Source of the DNA: an uncultured Oxalobacter sp.
GTDB lineage: Bacteria > Pseudomonadota > Gammaproteobacteria > Burkholderiales > Burkholderiaceae_D
DNA: 24,059 nt
Direction of reading: 5' to 3'
NCBI GenBank assembly: GCA_934270705.1
Contig: CAKQQG010000020.1
Coordinates: 1 to 24,059, forward strand
Shown: positions 9,070 to 16,783 of the stretch, one piece after another
Layout: each line of letters begins with the position of its first letter
Position numbering within the stretch: the first letter of the stretch is position 1
Position numbers and translations under genes: made by a program
The notes under the pieces: generated by a model
Database searches by the model: none
Told to the model about the DNA's origin: nothing
Seen by the model: the letters and a program-made list of their open reading frames with translations, nothing else

Positions 9070-9183
9070 CCGGCGACTTTCAGCCATTTTCACGCAAGAC
9101 AATTCCCCGGAACCCGATAAGCGGGTATCCTATGGCATTTTCAACACCGGCGACATAAGCCAGATACAACCGGCAAAACAACC

Positions 9184-10650
9184 ATGAGCCTGAAACAAGA
9201 CATCGACCGGATCACCGACATCCTGCGCCGTGACGACGGCATATCCGGCGCAATGCACTACACCGAACAGATTTCATGGATTTTGTTCCTGAAATTCCTG
9301 GACGATCTGGAACACGAAAAAGAAAACGAAGCGATCCTCACGGGCATCCCGTGGACCCCCATTTTGCCGCTCGAATACCGCTGGTCCACATGGGCATGCC
9401 CCAAAACACCCGAAGGCAAACCGAACCTCAACCTGACCGCAACGGGCGACGACCTCACCGCTTTCGTCAACGACACACTGTTTCCGTACCTCAAAGCCTT
9501 TTCCGATACGGAAAACACCGACACATTCCAGTACAAAATCGGTGCGATCTTCCAGTTTCTGGACAACCGCATCGTATCCGGACACACCCTGCGCGAAGTG
9601 CTGGACATCGTGGACAAACTGCACTTCCAGTCCGAAACCGAACTGTTCGAACTGTCGCTCGTTTACGAACACCTGTTGCAAAACATGGGCGATGCAGGCG
9701 GCTATGCCGGAGAATTCTACACGCCCCGCGCCCTCGTCAAGGCCATCGTCGCCGTCATGGACGCGCAGCCCGGGCAAACCATCTATGACGGAGCCGCGGG
9801 ATCGTGCGGTTTCCTTGTCGAAAACTTCGAACACTTCAAAAACCGGAAAAACGAACTGACCACCGGCCAGTGGCAAACCATCCAGACACAAACGTTTTAC
9901 GGCATCGAAAAAACCTCGCTCGCCTACGTCATGGGCATGATGAACATGATCCTGCACGGCATCGAAAGCCCCAACCTCTACCGTGCCAACACCCTGACGA
10001 AAAACATCCGCGACATCGGCGAATCCGAACGCTACGACCTCATCTTTTCCAACCCGCCATTCGGCGGCAAGGAAAAAAGCCAGATCCAGCAAAACTTTCC
10101 CGTCACCAGCAACGCCACCGAACTGCTCTTTCTCCAGCACTTCATGCGCTCGCTCAGACAGGGCGGCAAAGCCGCCATCGTCGTCCCCGAAGGCATCCTG
10201 TTCCAGACCGGAAACGCCTTTGCGCAAGTCAAGCAGGAACTGCTGGAAAACTTCGATCTGCACACGATTTTGAGCCTGCCCTCCGGCGTCTTTCTGCCTT
10301 ATTCTGCCGTCAAAACCAACGTCCTGTTCTTCAACCGGACCGGACGCACGCGCGACATCTGGTATTACGAATGCGTGCCGGAACAGAAACTGACCAAAAA
10401 CCGCCCGCTCACACAAGCGCATCTGGCCGACTTCGTCGCCCGTTTCAAAACACGCGACACCACGAACGTCTCATGGACGGTATCCGTCGATGAACTGCCC
10501 GCCAACTACGACCTGACCGCCCGCAATCCCGCACGCCAGAGCGCCACTGTCCACCGCACCCCGTCCGATATCCTGCTCGCCATCCGCGACAAGGAAAAAC
10601 GGATCGGCGATCTGTTCGATGAAATCGAAACCCTGTTGCAGGAGCGATGA
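9184..10650 (+). CDS. hsdM: Type I restriction-modification methyltransferase subunit (N6-adenine)
   Basis: 488 residues. It uses S-adenosylmethionine to methylate adenine in the target recognised by HsdS. The N-terminal helical domain (about 1-150) is followed by GEFYTPRALVKAIV just before motif I. Motif I is DGAAGSCGF (202-210), a variant of the more familiar DPACGTGGF, and the catalytic NPPF (290-293) is intact. The start at 9184 has only a weak ribosome-binding site. The 114-base gap after hsdR shows no convincing promoter. The 3' end overlaps hsdS by ATGA (10647-10650), which suggests coupled translation of the M and S subunits needed together for methylation. Confidence 0.95.
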   Translation: MSLKQDIDRITDILRRDDGISGAMHYTEQISWILFLKFLDDLEHEKENEAILTGIPWTPILPLEYRWSTWACPKTPEGKPNLNLTATGDDLTAFVNDTLFPYLKAFSDTENTDTFQYKIGAIFQFLDNRIVSGHTLREVLDIVDKLHFQSETELFELSLVYEHLLQNMGDAGGYAGEFYTPRALVKAIVAVMDAQPGQTIYDGAAGSCGFLVENFEHFKNRKNELTTGQWQTIQTQTFYGIEKTSLAYVMGMMNMILHGIESPNLYRANTLTKNIRDIGESERYDLIFSNPPFGGKEKSQIQQNFPVTSNATELLFLQHFMRSLRQGGKAAIVVPEGILFQTGNAFAQVKQELLENFDLHTILSLPSGVFLPYSAVKTNVLFFNRTGRTRDIWYYECVPEQKLTKNRPLTQAHLADFVARFKTRDTTNVSWTVSVDELPANYDLTARNPARQSATVHRTPSDILLAIRDKEKRIGDLFDEIETLLQER

Positions 10651-11888
10651 AAATGGAACAGGAACGCTATGAGCTGCCGGACGGGTGGGAGTGGAAACAA
10701 ATCGGTGAACTTTTTGAAGTCACATCCAGTAAACGCGTCCATCAAAAAGACTGGAAATCCGAAGGTATCCCATTTTATCGAACACGAGAACTGGTCGAAC
10801 TTTCAAAAAACGGACATGTTGACAATACATTATTCATTTCCAATGAAATGTTTAATGAATTCAAAAATAAATACGGCATTCCGTCAGAAAATGATCTTCT
10901 GGTAAGCGGTGTGGGAACCATCGGCATTCCCTACATCGTACCTAAGAACAATCAATTCTATTTCAAGGATGGGAATATCATCTGGTTTAAAAATAAGAAA
11001 AATACAAATGCAAAATTTATATATTTCCTATATCACAGCCCTTTTGTTATTCGACAAATAAACGCATTTCCTGTCGGAACAACAGTCAAAACTTATACCA
11101 TCGTCAATGCAAAAAATACATGGATTCCTCTCCCCCCTCTCCCCGAACAGCGCCGCATCGCCGACAAGCTCGATGCTGTACTGGGTCGTATCGACGATGC
11201 CATCCGCCTGTCGCAAGGCAATCTGGCATCATTGGACGACCTGTTCGCCAGCCTGCTCCAGCAGGCTTTCGACCCGCTGGGAAAAGCATCGGAAGAAACA
11301 CGCTATGAACTGCCGGACGGGTGGAAGTGGAAAAAATTGGAAACTTGCGGAAGGTTCGTTTCAGGATATACTCCTAAAAAAAATGAACTTTCAGAGCAAG
11401 GGATACCATATTTCAAAGTTTCTGATATGAATAGCTCTGGAAATGAGATATTTCTAAAATATACCTCCAGCTTCATTCAGTCTCCAAATAGAACTTTACC
11501 TTCAAATACTATTGTTTATCCGAAAAATGGAGGAGCCATTTTTACCAATAAGAAACGTATATTATTTACAGAATCTGTCGTAGATTTAAATACAGCAGGT
11601 TTTATTCCTCTCAAAACTTTCTGTCTTAAATATATTTGGTTCTTCTTTAAAAAAATAGACTTTAAGAATTTTTCCAAAGGCTCTGCTCTACCTACCATAG
11701 ATCTAGACAGAATAAAAAATATATTTATCCCCCTTCCCCCTCTCCCCGAACAGCGCCGAATTGCCGACAAGCTCGATGCCCTGTCCGGAAAAATCGCCAT
11801 GCAAAAACGGGCCATCGAGGAAAAACTCGACGAACTGAACCATCTGAAAAACAGCGTCCTCGACGCCGCATTCCGTGGCAGGCTCTGA
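10647..11888 (+). CDS. hsdS: Type I restriction-modification specificity subunit
   Basis: 413 residues in two homologous halves. Each begins with YELPDGW (residues 8-14 and 220-226), continues into a target-recognition domain, and closes with IPLPPLPEQRRIADKLDA (starting at 160 and 361) followed by a helical spacer. The two domains recognise the two halves of a bipartite DNA site and bind HsdM dimers. The recognition segments (about 10698-11123 and 11334-11726) are strikingly AT-rich, while the conserved parts are GC-rich like the rest of the window, a classic mosaic of swapped recognition domains. The second recognition domain is Lys/Phe/Ile-rich. ATG 10647 overlaps the hsdM stop; ATG 10653 (Met3) is an alternative. 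No frameshift is visible, so it appears intact. The target sequence cannot be read from this. Confidence 0.95.
   Translation: MKMEQERYELPDGWEWKQIGELFEVTSSKRVHQKDWKSEGIPFYRTRELVELSKNGHVDNTLFISNEMFNEFKNKYGIPSENDLLVSGVGTIGIPYIVPKNNQFYFKDGNIIWFKNKKNTNAKFIYFLYHSPFVIRQINAFPVGTTVKTYTIVNAKNTWIPLPPLPEQRRIADKLDAVLGRIDDAIRLSQGNLASLDDLFASLLQQAFDPLGKASEETRYELPDGWKWKKLETCGRFVSGYTPKKNELSEQGIPYFKVSDMNSSGNEIFLKYTSSFIQSPNRTLPSNTIVYPKNGGAIFTNKKRILFTESVVDLNTAGFIPLKTFCLKYIWFFFKKIDFKNFSKGSALPTIDLDRIKNIFIPLPPLPEQRRIADKLDALSGKIAMQKRAIEEKLDELNHLKNSVLDAAFRGRL
10665..10697 (+). repeat. hsdS direct repeat A, copy 1
   Basis: A 33-base segment encoding RYELPDGWEWK at the entrance of the first recognition domain. It matches 11301-11333 with two mismatches and is a plausible crossover site for swapping recognition domains. 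Confidence 0.85.
11133..11176 (+). repeat. hsdS direct repeat B, copy 1
   Basis: A 44-base segment encoding PPLPEQRRIADKLDA at the exit of the first recognition domain. It matches 11736-11779 with two mismatches. Confidence 0.85.
11301..11333 (+). repeat. hsdS direct repeat A, copy 2
   Basis: The second copy of the 33-base segment, encoding RYELPDGWKWK at the entrance of the second recognition domain. It has two mismatches against 10665-10697. Confidence 0.85.
11736..11779 (+). repeat. hsdS direct repeat B, copy 2
   Basis: The second copy of the 44-base segment, at the exit of the second recognition domain. It has two mismatches against 11133-11176. With repeat A it frames each AT-rich recognition segment. 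Confidence 0.85.
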
Positions 11889-11907
11889 CGGTACCTGCCG
11901 GTACCGT
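11888..11907. other. Perfect 8-bp hairpin at the hsdS stop codon
   Basis: ACGGTACC (11888-11895) and GGTACCGT (11900-11907) form a perfect stem with a TGCC loop, starting on the last base of the hsdS stop. It is followed by a C-run, not a T-run. It may protect or terminate the hsd transcript, but it is not a canonical terminator. The remainder of the gap to the pump promoter (11908-12095) shows nothing recognisable. Confidence 0.45.
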
Positions 11908-12095
11908 CCCCCCCTTCGCCGGATTCTGCCTTGCAGCCGCCCTTGTCCCCGTTTTCTGTGGACAAGTCTGTTCAAAGGCACGAAATCGCCTTGTGTTTCA
12001 GGGATTTGCCGCCGCTGCACGAGAAACAGGCAGGAAAACGCCACATGATCGTCCCTGCATATGGCTGTCGGCTTTTTTCAACATATGAATAACGG

Positions 12096-12124
12096 TTGAC
12101 AACTATTTTGTAACGCCTTGTAAC
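12096..12124 (+). promoter_or_regulatory. Promoter of the mdt operon
   Basis: A perfect -35 hexamer TTGACA (12096-12101) is followed, at the ideal 17-base spacing, by TGTAAC (12119-12124, 4/6 to the -10 consensus). A second -10-like box TACAAT (12165-12170, 5/6) lies downstream without a good -35 and might be the activator-dependent start. Either would place the transcript upstream of the MLKN start of mdtA. Confidence 0.5.
12108..12124 (+). promoter_or_regulatory. Direct repeat TTGTAAC, possible response-regulator operator
   Basis: TTGTAAC occurs at 12108-12114 and again at 12118-12124, exactly 10 bases (one helical turn) apart, giving GTAAC-N5-GTAAC. This resembles the CpxR box (GTAAA-N5-GTAAA) and the general direct-repeat layout of OmpR-family sites. 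It overlaps the spacer and -10 of the TTGACA promoter, and it sits about 55 bases upstream of the start expected from the TACAAT box. The regulator is unknown and no two-component genes are in the window. Confidence 0.4.
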
Positions 12125-12293
12125 AGCTTTTGATCCGCCACTGTTCGCATGCGGGTGATGGAATTACAATGCGATGAAACTTGTCCGACCTGCGTCATGC
12201 CACCGGAACGTTTCCGATGATCCTGTGCATATGGGCCGTGAAGGGATGTCTGCCGGTCCTGGACGTTTACCAACCGGTCATCACGGTGTCTTT

Positions 12294-13658
12294 ATGCTGA
12301 AGAACGTCAAACTCCGCCGCCCTTTTCTGATCGCCATCGTCTGTCTGTTCATTATCCTCGTGATCTGGGGCATTTACTGGGTCGTCGCCAAAAACCGCGG
12401 AACGCCACCGCGTGGCGGTGCGGCAGCCATCCGGGTGGCGGCTGTCGTACAGGAAGATGCGCCGCTGCAAATCAATGCGCTGGGTACGGTCGATTCCACC
12501 TACACCACGACGGTTCGCAGCCGTGTCGATGGCGAACTCGTCAAACTGCATTTCACGGAAGGTCAGCTGGTGAAAGCGGGACAGTTGCTCGCCGAACTCG
12601 ATCCGCGTCCGTTCAAGGCGGAACTGATGCAGGCCGAAGGGCAGCTCATGCGGGACAAGGCGCTGCTGGAAAACGCGCGGCTCGATCTGAAACGTTACCG
12701 CCAGCTGCTGGAACAGAATTCCATCGCCAAACAACAGGTCGATACACAGGCGGCTCTGGTCAAACAGTACGAAGGTACCGTCAAGCTCGATCAGGGGCTG
12801 GTGGACAATGCACGGCTCCAGCTCACTTACAGCCGGATCACCGCGCCGATTTCCGGACGTGTGGGCCTGCGGCAAGTCGATCTGGGCAATATCGTCCATG
12901 CAACGGATACCAACGGCATCGTGACCATTACGCAGGAACAGCCCATCAATGTCTTTTTCTCGATTCCGGAAGTCGATCTGACCCAGCTCCTGCAAGCCTA
13001 TACGGGCAATCCGAAGCTGACGGTTTCGGCATGGGATCGTGAAAACCGCAACCTGCTTTCCGAAGGGACGCTGCTGGCGATCGACAACCAGCTCAATACC
13101 GACACGGGTACCATCGGCATCAAGGCGAAATTCGCCAATACGGACAGCCGCCTGTTCCCCAACCAGTTCGTCAATGTCCGCCTGCATCTGGGTTCGCGTC
13201 CGCAGGCGATTCTCGTGCCGACGGTCGCCATCCAGCTGGGCAAACTCGGTCACACGGTTTACCGCGTCAACGACAACGGCACGGTCAGTCTGGTTCAGGT
13301 GAAAACCGGACCGACTTCCGGCGAGAACACGATTATCGAGGAAGGTCTGGAACCCGGTCAGATCGTCGTGACCGACGGGGTGGACAAGCTGCGCGACGGC
13401 TCGAAAATCCGGGTCATCCGTCCGAAAACAGCCAATACCAATCCACCGGCTGCCCCTGCTCCGTCTGAACCCGCCGGAAAGGATGGCAAAACGCCGGAAT
13501 CCGCAGCGCCTGACAAGACCCCCGCGCCGCAAGACGCTTCCGCTGCCGGCAAGGCGGCATCCTCCCCGTCGGGAACTGCCGGAAACGATGGCAGGCAAGA
13601 CGGCAAGGCGTCCGGTAACGCCGCTCCCGCACCATCGGGCGATAGCACGAAGAAGTAA
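12294..13658 (+). CDS. mdtA: RND efflux periplasmic adaptor, MdtA family
   Basis: Membrane-fusion subunit that joins the inner-membrane RND pump to the outer-membrane channel. From ATG 12294 it is 454 residues. It starts [11 protein letters not shown], followed by an uncleaved hydrophobic anchor at about 11-32. The biotinyl-lipoyl-like half [15 protein letters not shown]...EGQ is followed by the alpha-hairpin ([18 protein letters not shown]) and the returning [20 protein letters not shown], then barrel segments ([11 protein letters not shown] and [11 protein letters not shown]) typical of MdtA. The last 70 or so residues are a Pro/Ala/Gly/Lys-rich tail longer than that of E. coli MdtA. The frame is open to ATG 12174, but the extra 40 residues look non-coding in character and would displace the anchor, so I chose 12294 although no good ribosome-binding site is visible there. 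First gene of a four-gene pump operon. Confidence 0.9.
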   Translation: MLKNVKLRRPFLIAIVCLFIILVIWGIYWVVAKNRGTPPRGGAAAIRVAAVVQEDAPLQINALGTVDSTYTTTVRSRVDGELVKLHFTEGQLVKAGQLLAELDPRPFKAELMQAEGQLMRDKALLENARLDLKRYRQLLEQNSIAKQQVDTQAALVKQYEGTVKLDQGLVDNARLQLTYSRITAPISGRVGLRQVDLGNIVHATDTNGIVTITQEQPINVFFSIPEVDLTQLLQAYTGNPKLTVSAWDRENRNLLSEGTLLAIDNQLNTDTGTIGIKAKFANTDSRLFPNQFVNVRLHLGSRPQAILVPTVAIQLGKLGHTVYRVNDNGTVSLVQVKTGPTSGENTIIEEGLEPGQIVVTDGVDKLRDGSKIRVIRPKTANTNPPAAPAPSEPAGKDGKTPESAAPDKTPAPQDASAAGKAASSPSGTAGNDGRQDGKASGNAAPAPSGDSTKK

Positions 13659-13669
13659 TCGGGTGCCGT

Positions 13670-16600
13670 ATGAATCCTTCCCGCCCGTTCATTCTCCGTC
13701 CGGTGGCCACCATCCTGTTCATGGTGGCTATCCTGCTTTCCGGGCTGGTGGCCTGGAAGCTGTTGCCGGTTTCGGCGTTGCCGGAAGTCGATTACCCGAC
13801 GATTCAGGTCGTGACGTATTATCCGGGCGCAAGTCCCGAAGTGGTGGCCTCGACGATCACGGCGCCGCTTGAGCGGCAATTCGGGCAGATGTCGGGACTG
13901 GAACAGATGTCGTCGGCCAGTTCCGAGGGCGTCTCTGTGGTGACGCTGCAATTCACCCTGTCGCAGACGCTGGATGTGGCGGAACAGGAAGTGCAGGCGG
14001 CGATCAATGCGGCGAACAATCTCTTGCCGACGGATTTGCCCAACCCCCCGATCTACAACAAGGTCAATCCGGCGGATACGCCGATTCTGACGATCGCGGT
14101 CACGTCCCCGACCATGACGATCACGAAGCTCGAAGACCTTGCCGATACGCGCATCGCGCAAAAGCTCTCGCAGGTACCCGGCGTCGGGCTGGTCTCGATC
14201 AGCGGCGGACAGCGCCCGGCGGTGCGGATTCAGGCCAATTCGCGCGCGCTGGCGGCACGCGGCATCACGCTGGAAAACGTCCGTTCCGCCGTGGCCGATG
14301 CCAACGTCAATCAGGCCAAGGGAAGTTTCGACGGGCCGTTGCAGGCTTCGACGGTGGACGGCAACGACCAGCTCAAGTCGGCCGCCGAATTCGAGAACAT
14401 CATCATCGCCTACCGTGACGGCACGCCGGTACGCCTCAAAGACATCGCCACCGTTCTCGACGGCGCGGAAAACGCGCGTCTGGCGGCATGGGCGAACGAC
14501 AAACCGGCGGTCATCCTGACGGTGCAACGCCAGCCCGGCGCCAACGTCATCGCCGTGGCCGACCGTATCAAGGAGCTGTTGCCGCAACTGCAGGCCAGCC
14601 TGCCTGCCGCCATCGACGTGGAAATCCTCTCTGACAGGACGGTGACGATCCGCGCATCCGTGGCCGATGTGGAACACGAACTGGTCATGTCGGTGGCGCT
14701 GGTCGTGCTGGTCGTGTTCGTGTTCCTGCGCAATCTGACCGCGACGATCATTCCGGCGGTCGCCGTGCCGCTGTCGTTGATCGGTACCTTCGGGGTGATG
14801 TATCTGTCGGGCTTTTCCATCAACAATCTGTCGCTCATGGCGCTGACGATCGCAACCGGTTTCGTGGTGGATGACGCCATCGTCATGATCGAAAACATCG
14901 CGCGCTATATCGAGGAAGGCGAAAACCCGATGGAAGCAGCCCTGAAAGGCTCGAAACAGATCGGGTTCACCATCATTTCGCTGACGGTTTCCCTGATCGC
15001 CGTGCTGATTCCGCTGCTCTTTATGGGTGACGTCATCGGGCGGCTGTTCCGCGAATTCGCGGTCACGCTGGCCGTGGCGATCCTGATTTCCGCCCTGATT
15101 TCGCTGACCCTGACGCCGATGATGAGCGCACGGCTCCTCAAGCATGTTCCCGAAGAAAAACAGGGGCGTTTTTTCCATGCCAGCGGGCGTTTTTTCGACC
15201 GCATCATCGAGGAATACGCCAAAGGCCTGCGCTGGGTGCTCGACCACCAGAAACTGACGCTGGCCGTCGCGCTGGGTACGATCGTCCTGACGGGGCTTTT
15301 GTACATCGTCATTCCGAAAGGCTTTTTCCCGGTACAGGATACCGGCGTCATCCAGGGTGTCTCCGAAGCGTCGCAATCCATATCGTTTTCCGCCATGGGC
15401 CGCCAGCAGGAAAAGCTGATCGACAGGATTCTGGAAGATCCGGCCGTCGTCAGCCTGTCCTCGTTCATCGGCGTCGATGGCACGAATGCCGCGCCAAACA
15501 ACGGCAAAATGCTCATCAATCTCAAGCCGAAGGGCGAACGCGACGATATTCATACGGTGATGAACCGTCTTTCGGAAGCGGCCTCGGACATCGCAGGGAT
15601 GACGCTTTATCTGCAACCGGTTCAGGATATCAGCATCGACAGCCGTTCCAGCCGGACGCAATACCAGTTCACGCTTCAGGCCACGACACAGGACGATTTG
15701 TCCCGATGGGTGCCGCGCCTGATCGACCGTCTCCGCGAACTGCCGGAACTGGCGGATGTCGCAACCGATTTCCAGGAAAACGGCCAGATGGCCTATGTCA
15801 ATATCGACCGCGATACGGCTTCCCGTCTGGGTGTCTCGACACGCGACATCGCCGACGCCCTGTACGACGCGTTCGGCCAGCGGCTGATCTCGACGATCTA
15901 CACGCAGACCAACCAGTACCGTGTCGTGCTGGAAGTCCAGGAACACGAACGGCAAAACCCGTCGGCCATCAAGGGCATCTACGTCGCCACGTCTTCCGGT
16001 ACCCTCGTGCCGCTGGACGCTGTCGCCACCCTCGAATACCGGCCTTCGATTCTGGTCATCAACCATATGGGGCAATTCCCGACCGCGACGATTTCGTTCA
16101 ACCTCACACCGGGTTCGTCGCTCTCCGAGGCGGTGGAAGCCATCGTCGCCACCGAGCGGGACATGCGCATCCCGCCGGATATCCAGACGCAGTTCCAGGG
16201 CGCCGCCATGGCGTTCCAGTCCTCGCTGTCCTCGACATTGTGGCTGATCGTCGCGGCCCTGATCACCATGTACATCGTGCTGGGCATCCTGTATGAAAGC
16301 TATATCCACCCGATCACGATTCTGTCCACGCTGCCTTCGGCCGGTATCGGCGCACTGCTGGCGCTGATGATGACGGGCAACGACCTGTCGGTCATCGGCA
16401 TCATCGGGATCATCCTGCTCATCGGGATCGTCAAGAAAAACGCGATCATGATGATCGACTTCGCGCTGGTAGCCGAACGCGATCACGGCATGGCCCCGCG
16501 CGAGGCGATTTATCAGGCCTGTCTGCTGCGTTTCCGTCCGATCATGATGACGACGATGGCGGCGCTGCTGGGTGCCGTGCCGATGATGCTCGCCACCGGC

Positions 16601-16771
16601 ATCGGTTCGGAAATGCGCAACCCGCTGGGTCTGACGATGGTGGGCGGTCTGCTGGTCAGCCAGGTGCTGACGCTGTTTACCACGCCGGTCATCTATCTGT
16701 ACTTCGACAGGCTCGCCAGACGGTTCGAAAAAACGGCGACCCATGCCATCGACGGCTCTGCCGGATTGTGA
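13670..16771 (+). CDS. mdtB: RND multidrug efflux transporter, MdtB family
   Basis: 1033 residues, the normal size for an RND pump. It is an inner-membrane proton antiporter that exports drugs or bile-salt-like compounds. It begins with [20 protein letters not shown] (TM1), and TM4 carries the proton-relay pair D401-D402 in [12 protein letters not shown]. The lysine of the relay lies in [20 protein letters not shown] (K922/K923). The duplicated architecture with two large periplasmic loops is complete (for example [11 protein letters not shown] and [15 protein letters not shown]). In E. coli MdtB and MdtC form a mixed trimer, and the neighbouring mdtC with the same residue numbering supports that here. 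It starts 11 bases after mdtA with a weak ribosome-binding site, which suggests translational coupling. Confidence 0.95.
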   Translation: MNPSRPFILRPVATILFMVAILLSGLVAWKLLPVSALPEVDYPTIQVVTYYPGASPEVVASTITAPLERQFGQMSGLEQMSSASSEGVSVVTLQFTLSQTLDVAEQEVQAAINAANNLLPTDLPNPPIYNKVNPADTPILTIAVTSPTMTITKLEDLADTRIAQKLSQVPGVGLVSISGGQRPAVRIQANSRALAARGITLENVRSAVADANVNQAKGSFDGPLQASTVDGNDQLKSAAEFENIIIAYRDGTPVRLKDIATVLDGAENARLAAWANDKPAVILTVQRQPGANVIAVADRIKELLPQLQASLPAAIDVEILSDRTVTIRASVADVEHELVMSVALVVLVVFVFLRNLTATIIPAVAVPLSLIGTFGVMYLSGFSINNLSLMALTIATGFVVDDAIVMIENIARYIEEGENPMEAALKGSKQIGFTIISLTVSLIAVLIPLLFMGDVIGRLFREFAVTLAVAILISALISLTLTPMMSARLLKHVPEEKQGRFFHASGRFFDRIIEEYAKGLRWVLDHQKLTLAVALGTIVLTGLLYIVIPKGFFPVQDTGVIQGVSEASQSISFSAMGRQQEKLIDRILEDPAVVSLSSFIGVDGTNAAPNNGKMLINLKPKGERDDIHTVMNRLSEAASDIAGMTLYLQPVQDISIDSRSSRTQYQFTLQATTQDDLSRWVPRLIDRLRELPELADVATDFQENGQMAYVNIDRDTASRLGVSTRDIADALYDAFGQRLISTIYTQTNQYRVVLEVQEHERQNPSAIKGIYVATSSGTLVPLDAVATLEYRPSILVINHMGQFPTATISFNLTPGSSLSEAVEAIVATERDMRIPPDIQTQFQGAAMAFQSSLSSTLWLIVAALITMYIVLGILYESYIHPITILSTLPSAGIGALLALMMTGNDLSVIGIIGIILLIGIVKKNAIMMIDFALVAERDHGMAPREAIYQACLLRFRPIMMTTMAALLGAVPMMLATGIGSEMRNPLGLTMVGGLLVSQVLTLFTTPVIYLYFDRLARRFEKTATHAIDGSAGL

Positions 16772-16783
16772 CGGAGGCTTCCG

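Noticed and set aside
9787..9813. Unusual methylase motif I (DGAAGSCGF) in HsdM
   Set aside because: It differs from the textbook DPACGTGGF but keeps the key Asp and glycine pattern, and similar variants are common in this HsdM subgroup. The catalytic NPPF is intact.
9274..10422. Minus-strand open frame of 382 codons antisense to hsdM
   Set aside because: Same reasoning: hsdM has clear methylase motifs on the plus strand and the antisense frame has none.
11957..11966. TGTGGACAA-like DnaA box near a gap between operons
   Set aside because: A single near-match with no cluster of boxes, no AT-rich unwinding element and no replication genes nearby. Expected by chance.
12174..12293. N-terminal extension of mdtA starting at 12174
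   Set aside because: The 40 extra residues have no signal or anchor character and would push the hydrophobic anchor inward. [11 protein letters not shown] at 12294 gives a normal inner-membrane anchor. Proteomic N-terminus data could reverse this.
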